From Rhypophila decipiens (Eukaryota; Ascomycota; Sordariomycetes; Sordariales; Naviculisporaceae): a stretch of DNA of 64,000 bases. Under the pieces are notes generated by a model. It saw only the letters and a list, made by a program, of their open reading frames with translations, made no database searches and was not told the origin of the DNA. Where the stretch lies: the NCBI GenBank assembly GCA_033297075.1, contig MU858199.1, forward strand, positions 1 through 64,000, given 5' to 3'. Below are positions 55,610-64,000 of the stretch, in pieces (position 1 is the first letter of the stretch; every line of letters begins with the position of its first letter). The position numbers and the translations under genes are program-made.

Positions 55610-57070
55610 TCACTTATTACTAGTAGAGGTACCCTTGTCTTTGCGGATGCCGACCCTCAGCACCTCCATCAGGCCCAAAAACTCCCTCCGGTCAATGGCA
55701 TCAACCCACTGCTCAATCCTCCTGAGATAGAACCCGGCACCGCATCGACTCACTGCCCCGAGAAAGTCGACCTTGAATGCGGCCTCGACGACCTCGACAT
55801 CCCAAGTCGGCCACAGTTGTCGCATCCTCGTGCTATACACCTTTCTGAGCTGTGTCTGCTCGTACTCCATGAGGTGAATCCAATACAGCTCCGTCTTGCC
55901 TTCGTTGTCGACGCTATCCTCCAGATTTCTAGGCTCCCCGTCGTCGTCGTCGTCGTCTGATATGGTCCCATCACTGACATCGGTGTACTTGTTCCGATCT
56001 GGCTTGGCATCTCGGTCGGCCCCTCTCAGGAACTCTGGGAACTGCGAGGCCACCCACAGCGGCATGGTCGAGACGCACTCCCAGTCGATGATGCCGCTGA
56101 TCTTGTCGTTGCCATCCACCATGATGTTCATCAGACTCAGCTCGTCGTGCCAGAGCACCGTCCGTTCGGGCGGGTGCACAAGCGAGGGCAAGATTCTGTG
56201 CAGCAATCTCAGGAGCTTCCTCGCCACGCGCAGGGCAGCCTCTGCGTACTCTCTATCATCCTCATCCTTGGTGTCGGCCAGCATGGTGGTGTGTTCCTTG
56301 ATGATGACGTTGAGGTAGGCCTGCAACCAGTCGTGGCTCGAACGAAAGGGCCCCCGCGGGATGGGGTAGTGGTAATGTGCCCCAGAGAAGAAGACTGGCG
56401 ACACCACCTGGCCTGGGCCGGGCAGACCCGAACGGTCGTCTAGGTCGGCACGGTCTTGGTCGGTGCATGTCGAGCCCAGGGTGCCAATCCCTCGGAAGCC
56501 TTGGCCCAGGTTGCCCAACCGCGATAACTGCGCCTGGAAATCTGCCACGCGGGCGACAAGCATCTCCTTCCGGGCCATGGACATCTTGCGCCACCGGTAA
56601 TATGCCGGCCGACCGGGCAAGAACTCTAGGAGGATCCACTCGAAGCCGATCTCGTTGTCGGGAGTGTCGTCAAAGGCCACCACGTCGGGAACTGGGATAT
56701 CCGTCCTTTGCCGGACGAGCTGTAGCGTTGTCACCTCTCCTCTGGTCTTGTTCCGCGGCTCGACAGGTAGGGAGATGCGCATCATGTATTTGATTCTTCG
56801 TTTTGCTTTCCTGGGTGACGTCGTGACGGCTTCTACCAGGTACATTTTGTTGAAAGTCCCGGCGGCGTGAAAGGTGACGGTGCAGTTTGGCGACTCCTCT
56901 TGGGGGTCATCGGCGGGGACGTTGAGGTGGCGACGGCAGACTCGCTCAACGGCCTCGATCTCGGGTTCCCGGCCCCAGCGCGGCTCCAGATCGAGCCCCG
57001 TGTCATCCCAGATGAGGCCGTCCCTGCTGGGTTTGTTGCGTGTGTGCTGTAGTCTGGTCGTCATGTCCAT
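55610..57070 (-). CDS. Aminoglycoside-phosphotransferase-type (APH) kinase-like protein
   Basis: Single exon, 486 aa from ATG 57070; the open frame extends upstream to 57391 without protein character. N-lobe features: GTFNKMYLVEAV and MMRISLPVEPR. C-lobe: VLWHDELSLMNIMVD (from about residue 306) and ISGIIDWECVSTMPLW. In canonical APH folds the catalytic loop is H-x-D-x-x-x-x-N; here the Asp position aligned to Asn315 is Glu310 (HDE), while the metal-binding Asp of IIDWE is kept. Activity is therefore uncertain. Such proteins are abundant in Pezizomycotina, their substrates mostly unknown. The acidic stretch SDDDDDDG near residue 375 is low complexity. Confidence 0.82.
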   Translation of the reverse strand: MDMTTRLQHTRNKPSRDGLIWDDTGLDLEPRWGREPEIEAVERVCRRHLNVPADDPQEESPNCTVTFHAAGTFNKMYLVEAVTTSPRKAKRRIKYMMRISLPVEPRNKTRGEVTTLQLVRQRTDIPVPDVVAFDDTPDNEIGFEWILLEFLPGRPAYYRWRKMSMARKEMLVARVADFQAQLSRLGNLGQGFRGIGTLGSTCTDQDRADLDDRSGLPGPGQVVSPVFFSGAHYHYPIPRGPFRSSHDWLQAYLNVIIKEHTTMLADTKDEDDREYAEAALRVARKLLRLLHRILPSLVHPPERTVLWHDELSLMNIMVDGNDKISGIIDWECVSTMPLWVASQFPEFLRGADRDAKPDRNKYTDVSDGTISDDDDDDGEPRNLEDSVDNEGKTELYWIHLMEYEQTQLRKVYSTRMRQLWPTWDVEVVEAAFKVDFLGAVSRCGAGFYLRRIEQWVDAIDRREFLGLMEVLRVGIRKDKGTSTSNK

Positions 57071-57509
57071 GAACTGGTCATGTGCACAACATGAAGTTTC
57101 GGTGATTGATGTGACCGGGAAAAAAACACTTTCACTTGGAAACGCTGCTGCTGGCTTGGTGGTGATGGAATGACATTGTGGTTCACTTCGATTGCTCTGA
57201 TGTCTCAAATGGCAATGTGGGTCTGCTGTAATGGGGATGGAAATCAGGAGGGAGATTGAAAAAAAACCAGAGTGAAGCGAAAGTGGGACTGGCCCACGAT
57301 GTTTTCTGTTTCTATTGGTTGCTACATTGATTGGTCTAGCGCCCTTAGTTTTCACCACTTGCCGTGATGATACGGAGCACACAGGTAACAATCATGAGTA
57401 TCAAACATTGAACCATACCGTACAAACCGCGACGGTGTACTAATAACTGCATTTGATGTCGCGGGAAGTCTTGTCACACCGAAATTCCTGACACCTTTCA
57501 CATTACCTC
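57071..57509. other. Intergenic
   Basis: Upstream of the APH-like gene and 3' of the F-box gene. No separate gene supported. Confidence 0.5.
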
Positions 57510-59188
57510 CTAAAGACCATAAAAGACTCGGAAATGCCTGAACCTCAGTGGCATTAGGTGGTCGTCTGGGATTGGCCGTGGTCTTGGCACCCGGCCCACG
57601 GTGATTTCGCATGTCTCCGGGTCAAAAAAAGTCGTCTTGACCCCCCACTGTCGCCATTGGCTGATTAGCCTCGCGCATTCCTTCTGGTTCGAGTTCTCGG
57701 ACATGATGCCCTCAATGATGGCCTCCTTCAGACCGGTATTTCGGGCCGCGTCGATGAACATTGACACCAGTGACAGCCTGCCCGAACCGAACCGGACCCG
57801 AGATTCTTCCAAAAAACCAAACTTGGAGTCTGGCCTCCAGAAACTCAGGAGAAGGCGTTTGAGTCGCGGCGGAGCGTGGCTGCGCACTCGGACTGGGTCA
57901 GCAAGGGAATAAGGCCCGTGTAAGGCTAGTGTGAGCTCCTCGAGTGCCTCAAAGTCGGCGAATGGAGCGTACGGACTCCAATCCGGCCCGGGGGACGGCT
58001 TTCGAAGCTCGTTCCACCAGTCCAGGTCCAGGCCCGTACACAGGAGAGCGAGAGAACGAAGGGATTTTTTGTGTAGCAACAAGAGGTCCCAAAAGCCAGC
58101 AGAGAAGACCGCCACCCGCTTCTCGACGTCTCCTAGGCTACTGCCATTGCCAAAGTCGATAGCAAAGTGCTGCAAGTTCTTGATGTTGCGCAGGACAGGC
58201 CAAAGATGGTGGTCGTCACCGGCCCAGTAACTGGACAGCGACAGGGATTTCATGTTTGAGAAGATGGCATTCTGTCGAGTTACTTCAGTTAGCCTTATTG
58301 CTCCATACCTTAGTCAAGTCAGCTCCGAGTCCACGCACCTGGCTTGCCGATAGTTGGAGACCCAGGCGGCTGTCAACATTCTGCCAAGCCGACTTGCTCA
58401 ACAGATCCACAATCTGCAAGGCCTCAAGTCTGGGTGCATGCTCAAGTAAGGCCAACAGTTCACCTGCAGGTGATGCCCTGACCCTTGAGATTGAATCCAA
58501 TGGTGGAAGCCATTCCCGAGGTGATTCCGTGATTCTAGCCCTTGTTTCCGGTGGGATGAGCTGCGGCCACGATTTTGTGGTTATTTCCAGGGAAAGCTCC
58601 TCCATCTGAGGCATGTATGGCAAAAGCAACTGAACCAGGCCGCTCTCTGCGCCCGCGACTCCTGAATAAGAGTCCCACCACTGGCAAAGCCCCCAAACAT
58701 GAGACAGACAGAGTCTTAGTCGCTTCAGATTGGGCATCTGTCGCAACACCTGGTCCAGAGCGTCCCGCATTGCGTCATTCAACGACAGGTGATTCAAGAT
58801 CAGCTCCAGGGATTGGCAATGCTCGTCGAGATTTCGATTGGACTGGAGAACTGTCAGGTAACTGCCCAGGACTCTGACAACAGATCGCTGACAAGACTCT
58901 AGGTCCCTCATGTTGGTCGGTACTCTGGCATCCAGACGGAAATGCTTGTAAAGGAATGGCGTTGCAACGAGATTAAACTGGCGCGAGACTTTGCACAGAG
59001 GGCTGAAGCGGCCAGGCGGTTTCGTAAAGCATCGTGTGTCCACGATGAAATGTCGATGTCGACACACCATGCAACTCTCTGCTTTGTTCAGTTCTCAGTG
59101 GAATAGGGACGGCCTCGAAGATGTCCATGAGGAGCTCCGAGGGAAGACTGCCGACCCCCATCTGAGCTGGTTCAAGTGCGCCTGGCAC
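57510..59188 (-). CDS. F-box protein with LRR-like C-terminal region
   Basis: Proposed complement join 57510..58271, 58339..59002, 59076..59188 (512 aa). Intron 2 (GTGCGT...GACAG, phase 0) is strong. Intron 1 (59003-59075, GTTGCA...CTTCAG) has a weak donor, but it is the join that restores an F-box: LPSELLMDIFEAV then DPLCKVSRQFNLVATPFLY. The rest shows irregular leucine-rich segments (LKRLRLCLSHVWGL; MEELSLEITTKSW; LEALQIVDLL; MKSLSLSSYW; LEELTLALHG) typical of fungal F-box/LRR proteins. Predicted SCF adaptor; substrate unknown. The start could also be the in-frame ATG at 59161. If intron 1 is wrong, the gene may be frame-disrupted. Confidence 0.72.
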
Positions 59189-59457
59189 TGGGGCGTGGAT
59201 GACGGGTGTTTGTCACTGTTGGGAAGGAGGTTTAAAGGAAGAGAAGATGGGGGAGGCGGGAAAGACGAGGAATATAGGTACTTTGGCTTTGTGGCTGCTC
59301 AAGCCTTTTTTTCTTTTGGCTTTCCATTATCGATGCACCTTTGAAGGCACTAGTAGGTTCAGTGGCTTTCTTCTTTGCCGAGTCACATGCTAATGGTTAG
59401 GTACTTGACAGGTACCCACGTATTTCATGTTGTAAAGTACCGTAACTAGTAACTGAA

Positions 59458-61033
59458 TCAAACAAACACCTTCTTCCACACCCACAGGCTCCTCGAGTTG
59501 GTAAAGTGTTTGAACCCTTCCAAGCCCCATTCCATTCCAATGCCGCTCTCCTTGTGCCCGCCAAAGGGAACATTCGGGGCCACGTCAAAGTGAGAGTTCA
59601 CCCAGACGCTGCCAGCGCTGATCTGACGAGCCATCCTCTCGGCCCGAGCAACATCCTTGCTCCACACTGAGGCGCCCAGGCCCGTCTCGAGGGCATTTGC
59701 CCGGTCGATGACGTCTTGTTCTGACGACCACTTGAGCAGGGGCACGATGGGGCCAAACGGTTCCTCTACCACAATCCGGGAGTCCTCGGGCGGGTTATCG
59801 ATAATGGCTGGCTCGATGAAATAACCCTTGGAGTCCGTCTCCCGGACTCTGCCCTCCAGCGCGACCTTCCATCCTTGCTTGTCGATCTCGGCGTACATGG
59901 CTTTGACAAGCTCGAATCTGGCAACAACACAAAGTGAGCATGCAATCGAGCTAGTGCAAATGCGGAGAGAAAATGACTGGTCATACTGCATCTTGTTCTG
60001 CACCGGCCCAACGATAACCCCGTCCTCAAAGCCACCTCCGGTCTTGATATTATTCTTGGTAAATTCCACCATCTGGTCCCTGAACTGGTCATAGATGCTC
60101 TCGTGGACATAGATGCGCTTGGCGAGCATGCAGATCTGACCCGAGTTCAGAAAGGCCAGAGTGGCAATCTTGGGCAGACACTTGTCAATGTCGACGTCTT
60201 CGCACACAATTGCCGCATCGTTCCCTCCCAGCTCAAGGACATATCTTTTGAGAGTCTTGGCACAGCTCTCTGCCACCTTCTTGCCCGTGGCAATGGATCC
60301 GGTGAAACTGATCATGTCGATACCACTGTGACTGGTCATCCACGGGCCGAGCTCGTCACCACCCGAAAGAACCTGGAACACCCCTGGCGGGAAGATGTCC
60401 ATGGCGAGTTCACCAAGCTTGAGGTCGCAGTAGGGTGTATAAGGCGAGGGCTTCATTATCACCACGTTGCCCGTCATGAGGGCCGGCCCGACCTTGCCCA
60501 TCCCAAGAAGGATCGGCCAGTTCCAGGGGACAACGGCGCCAACGACACCCAGTGGCACGCGGGTCGAGTAGATGGTCTTTTCATCCGTGTCTTCAAGGAC
60601 CTCGTCGACAAGCTGCATGTCGGCAAAGGTGCGTAGCCAGGTGAGGGTCATGGTGATCTCGGTATTGGCTAGTCCGACCGGCTTCCCTTGCTCCATGGTC
60701 TGGAGCTTGGCCAGCTGCTCCTGGTTAGCTTCGATGGCATCGGCAAAAGATCGAAGAAGAGCGGCGCGCTCCGAATGACTGATCCGGGACCAGGATTTGA
60801 AGGCGGTTCGAGCATGCTTCACAGCAATGTCGAGATCTTGCTTGCTCGCCACAGGGACCTCGTACAGGGGTGCGCCGGTTGCTGGGTCAATGGAGTGTCG
60901 AGTGGTTGCGGTAGGGATGAACTCTCCATTGACGACGTTGCCCGGGTAGGTCTTGATTCATGGGTCAGAACTTGGGTCAGGAGAAGGGACAAAGAGGGGC
61001 TCTACAGACGGCAATGTCGATTTTTCTCGCCAT
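59458..61033 (-). CDS. NAD(P)-dependent aldehyde dehydrogenase
   Basis: Proposed complement join 59458..59917, 59978..60951, 61010..61033 (485 aa). Exon 1 is only 24 nt (MARKIDIA), joined by GTCTGT...CTGACC...TCAAG to TYPGNVVNGEFIPTATTRH, which matches the usual fungal ALDH N-terminus. Intron 2 (59918-59977, GTCATT...GCCAG) is a stop-free 60-nt insertion that, if left in, would interrupt the conserved region after NKMQYDQ. Catalytic residues: Asn152 in PWNWP, Glu248 in LELGGND, nucleophile Cys282 in NSGQICMLAKR; the C-terminal PFGGHKESGIGMEWG is the oligomerisation region. It oxidises an aldehyde to a carboxylate. The substrate could be general or part of the neighbouring peptide/O-methyltransferase locus. 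Confidence 0.9.
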
Positions 61034-61729
61034 AGTTGCTGTTGTGCTCGGGATCCAAGCAGAGTCGGTCAGGGGTGATATGTCAGCCTATCTTGATACA
61101 GAAAATAAAAGCTCGAAAGGCACGCAGATTGAAGAAGCCATCGGCTGTGACTGGAGATGAAGTTTCCACGTCAGCGTCACGGTCGCACCCTTGGCCAACC
61201 CTGCGCGGGGAACTCTTGTCTTTGACTCTTTGTCGGCCCCCTCTTGAACGACCCAGTCATGCCAAGACATGCTTACAGCAAGTGCGACAAAGAAGGTGAA
61301 AATCCGACAGTGCTACGGAATTCTCCGGAGCAAAGCTTTGATCCGCTAGGCGGATCTGCTGTACACGTCAAATGTGAATGCTGTTGGTGTGGTCGTAAGT
61401 GTGCCTTGATAGGCGGAGAGATGTTGTTGTCCTGCATAAAGTACAGGAGATGAGTGACACCGGCAGACGATTCCCGGGATCAAGTGGAGTCTGTCTTTTC
61501 CCCGACTGCATGTCTCCGGGTATGTTGGCGTGCCGATCGCTGCCTTTTACGTGTAGCACAAGTCAACAAGTCATATATATTCCGAGTCTTAGAGAAACCA
61601 GCATAAATCATATTCATTCATAATATGAACCTGCGGCGTGAAATGAAAACCCCAAACAGCCCCTAAACAATCACAAAGACTCTGACCTTCCCTAAAAGCA
61701 CCGTGCCGTACGTATATAATCCCTCGACA
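61034..61729. other. Intergenic
   Basis: Promoter of the ALDH gene and 3' flank of the O-methyltransferase gene. No gene supported. Confidence 0.5.
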
Positions 61730-63049
61730 TCACTTGACTATTTCAACTTGGACTACCGATAACTCAGAGCCCGGAGGAGTATATACACTTGTGATTTCCA
61801 ACCTTTCGTCCGCTGCCCTGAACAAACTGACCCACTGCTCGCGACTCCTTTCCCCTGCATTTCCAAACATCAGAAACATGTTCAGATCCATGGCGCGCAT
61901 CTGGGCCTCCTGATGTAGCGGCATGTCGCCCGGCCTGTCGGGCAAGACTCTGTCCACGACCAGCAACTTTGTCCTCAGCCCCTTCATGGCCGGGATGAGG
62001 TTCTGCAGTATTTGGACCGAGTCCTCGTCCGACCAGTCATGAAGCACCCTTGAAACAAGGTACACTCTCGGATTCGAGGTAAGAGTATCGTCGGGCTGGG
62101 GTTTGAAGAAGTCATGGCCTTGAAACGTGACCTTACCAGTCCCCGCCAGGTCAGCCTGCTGAATCAGTTCTGCCGCGGCATGTTCATTCTTTTCCATATC
62201 CTGAACCACCAGCTTGAGATTTGGGAACGACTTGGCCAACGACACGGCATTATGACCATTGCCCCCTCCCACGTCGACCACCACAGCCCCATCGCCCAGG
62301 CCGGCCCAGTCAAAGGCCTTGGCAAGAAATAGGCCTGGGTCACCTTGGCTGTACTGCAGAGTTGCTTTCATCGCATTAGCAAATGCCTCCATGCCCCGAC
62401 CGTCGGGCTCGTCCTCTTTGATGATGCTCCAGAGATTTCTCGCGGTAGGGTCTGAGAAGGACAGTGGCGGCCGAGGCCAGGTTTCTAGGGAGAGGGAATC
62501 AGCAAAGTGCAGAGAAGCAGGCGGGATCTTCATGGTGTCCCCCAGGTAGAGCCACATGGTGGGCGAGATGGACGGTATTGCCGCCGAGATGGCAGTGTGC
62601 TCGACATGATCCGGTAGTCCAGCTGGCTCTCGGAAAATCGACTGAGTGAAAGCAAATCGGATCAGACGTCTCAAGGCGTCGGCATGTACACTGAGCCTGG
62701 CTGCCAGATTAGGGATACTGATGCTGCGGTCCAAAGGTACGGCCTCGGCGATCCTGAGTTGGTAGATGGCGCGCAATACTCCAATGTTGAGCATGTTGGC
62801 CTTGATGCTGACAAGTAGAGTGTCGATGGGTCCTTGGGCAAGGGTGAGGAGGCTGCGGCAGGCCTCAATCAACTTGGTCCTTGCCTCGACTGCGCCGGCG
62901 TTCTCCAGGATGTCGAGGTAGTGTGTGCGACCGGTGCTTTCGAGACTGGGTTGTTCGAGGCCCGCACCGTCCAGCTGCTCTTGGAAGGTGGTGGCAAGTT
63001 TGGCAACATCGGTTCCCAGAGCTACTAGAGATGGAGTAGGAACAGACAT
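61730..63049 (-). CDS. SAM-dependent O-methyltransferase (plant COMT-like, secondary-metabolism type)
   Basis: Single exon, 439 aa. An N-terminal winged-helix dimerisation domain (NLAARLSVHADALRRLIRF, 114-132) is followed by the Rossmann methyltransferase domain with SAM motif VVDVGGGNGHNAVSLA (257-272), an acidic ribose-binding position in VVQDMEKN, and the catalytic His337 in RVLHDWSDED. LLVVDRVLPD and the MDLNMFLMFGNAGERS block close the active site as in fungal O-methyltransferases of polyketide and peptide pathways (OmtA/UstM-like in general type). Acceptor unknown. It is the last gene of a minus-strand run that starts beside the UstYa/peptide locus, so a tailoring role is possible but not shown. 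Confidence 0.9.
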   Translation of the reverse strand: MSVPTPSLVALGTDVAKLATTFQEQLDGAGLEQPSLESTGRTHYLDILENAGAVEARTKLIEACRSLLTLAQGPIDTLLVSIKANMLNIGVLRAIYQLRIAEAVPLDRSISIPNLAARLSVHADALRRLIRFAFTQSIFREPAGLPDHVEHTAISAAIPSISPTMWLYLGDTMKIPPASLHFADSLSLETWPRPPLSFSDPTARNLWSIIKEDEPDGRGMEAFANAMKATLQYSQGDPGLFLAKAFDWAGLGDGAVVVDVGGGNGHNAVSLAKSFPNLKLVVQDMEKNEHAAAELIQQADLAGTGKVTFQGHDFFKPQPDDTLTSNPRVYLVSRVLHDWSDEDSVQILQNLIPAMKGLRTKLLVVDRVLPDRPGDMPLHQEAQMRAMDLNMFLMFGNAGERSREQWVSLFRAADERLEITSVYTPPGSELSVVQVEIVK

Positions 63050-64000
63050 GATGGCAAACGGAAGTTATGGCTGGGTGCTTCTGGGACTGGGGGGTATCTG
63101 ATGGACCGTAGTCGCCCCGAAGTGATGATTGAGGAATCTTCTGGACCGAGCGCACATGTATTGGATCGGCAACTCTTGCGGGGAACCACACACTCTTATC
63201 CTCTCCCTTTCTCGCTCCACCACCCAAATCCGACCCGTTACCCACCGGCCAAATATTAACCCCGCGAGCGGCCGCTTCACGACCTACTAATCTGGAATCG
63301 TTGACGCCCACGTTACACAACGGCGAACAGCTGCCTCCAAAGAATACACACACCATGGGTCGTGATGGGGTAGAGATTGGCACCACGATTGGTTGAGAGG
63401 TCCGAGTCTTGGGTGGTGGGCAAGACCGGTTGGCCTATTAGCAGCCATACGTCACGATCATAACAGAAATAAGCATGTGTTGTGTATTAGGTTTGCCAAG
63501 GGAGATGATGCTGTACTATCAACTACTACCTATGCGACCATGCTAGTTGATCTCAGTTTACCCCTTATTGCATACCTCAGACCAGGCATTGTTCCCAAGC
63601 ATATCCTTCTCACTGGAGCCGTCAAGTATTTGGCGTGGACGTCCCAAGATTAAGAAAATTCCAAAATTGCCATGGTTTCATTCCCTCATGCCTGCCTTGA
63701 TGTTTAATGAGGTCGTTATCGGGATAGATGACGCAGATAGTGTTCTGCGTTTGGCACCATCTGTTTGCCACAGCGTTGTCGTCATGGGGGTAGGTGTTGT
63801 CGGAATATCACACTTCTTGTCAAAATTGATTGATTGTGATTGAATTTATTTTCCTCCTTCTCCTCTCTGGCTTCGCTAGAGAGGTTCTCTTATAACTATA
63901 CATAGTGGCAATACTGGTGGCAAATATGACGAAACCGGTGACAAAGATTATTACCAATATTTCCAGTCATTTCCAGAGAGTTCCTTCTGATAACCAATCC
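63050..64000. other. Intergenic to window end
   Basis: Upstream region of the O-methyltransferase gene. ORFs of 86-98 codons on the plus strand near 63400-63840 have no recognisable features. AT content rises towards 64000. Nothing else supported. Confidence 0.5.

Overview
This is a window of nuclear DNA from a filamentous ascomycete (Pezizomycotina), most probably a Sordariomycete. The evidence is many short spliceosomal introns of about 48-101 nt with GTRNGY donors and CTRAC-like branch sites, an intron-bearing tRNA-Leu, CT-rich leaders, and typical fungal families: UstYa/DUF3328 proteins, NACHT-type NLRs, a phenol hydroxylase-type flavoprotein and GH127/GH128 hydrolases. There are about 27 protein genes and two tRNAs. 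No prokaryotic features, CRISPR arrays, rRNA or intact transposons were seen. Splice joins were chosen by eye from donor/acceptor motifs and reading frame, so they are predictions.

Layout. 1-1563 is the 3' end of a gene with a 126-bp tandem TPR array, probably an NLR. 2-14 kb carries a polytopic membrane protein, a disordered conserved protein, a secreted GH127 (DUF1680) arabinofuranosidase-like enzyme and a GT1 UDP-glycosyltransferase, followed by an island of short inverted repeats. 14-22 kb, on the minus strand, holds a secreted SurE phosphatase, a phenol 2-monooxygenase-like FAD enzyme, an atypical SDR and a DUF2235 hydrolase. 22-35 kb has tRNA-Leu(AAG), membrane and nuclear-type proteins of unknown function, an EXPERA/TMEM97-like ER protein, a signal-peptide protein and tRNA-Gly(GCC). 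35.7-41.2 kb is one 1724-residue NLR: patatin, NACHT, ankyrin repeats, WD40-like repeats. 41-47.6 kb has an F-box protein, a convergent pair of GH128 proteins and one unknown.

48-63 kb is the most notable part. Two UstYa-family genes (48383-49533 and 52054-52890) flank a 64-codon gene for a secreted peptide with dibasic sites (50487-50681). This is the gene logic of ustiloxin/phomopsin-type fungal RiPPs, but with one non-repeated candidate core. Downstream, all on the minus strand, lie a BCS1-like AAA ATPase, an APH-type kinase-like protein, an F-box protein, an aldehyde dehydrogenase and a class I-type O-methyltransferase. The last two could be tailoring enzymes, but membership of one cluster is inference.

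Two candidate innate-immunity/allorecognition receptors (the TPR array and the patatin-NACHT protein) and the peptide/UstYa locus make this look like accessory-rich fungal sequence rather than a core housekeeping block.
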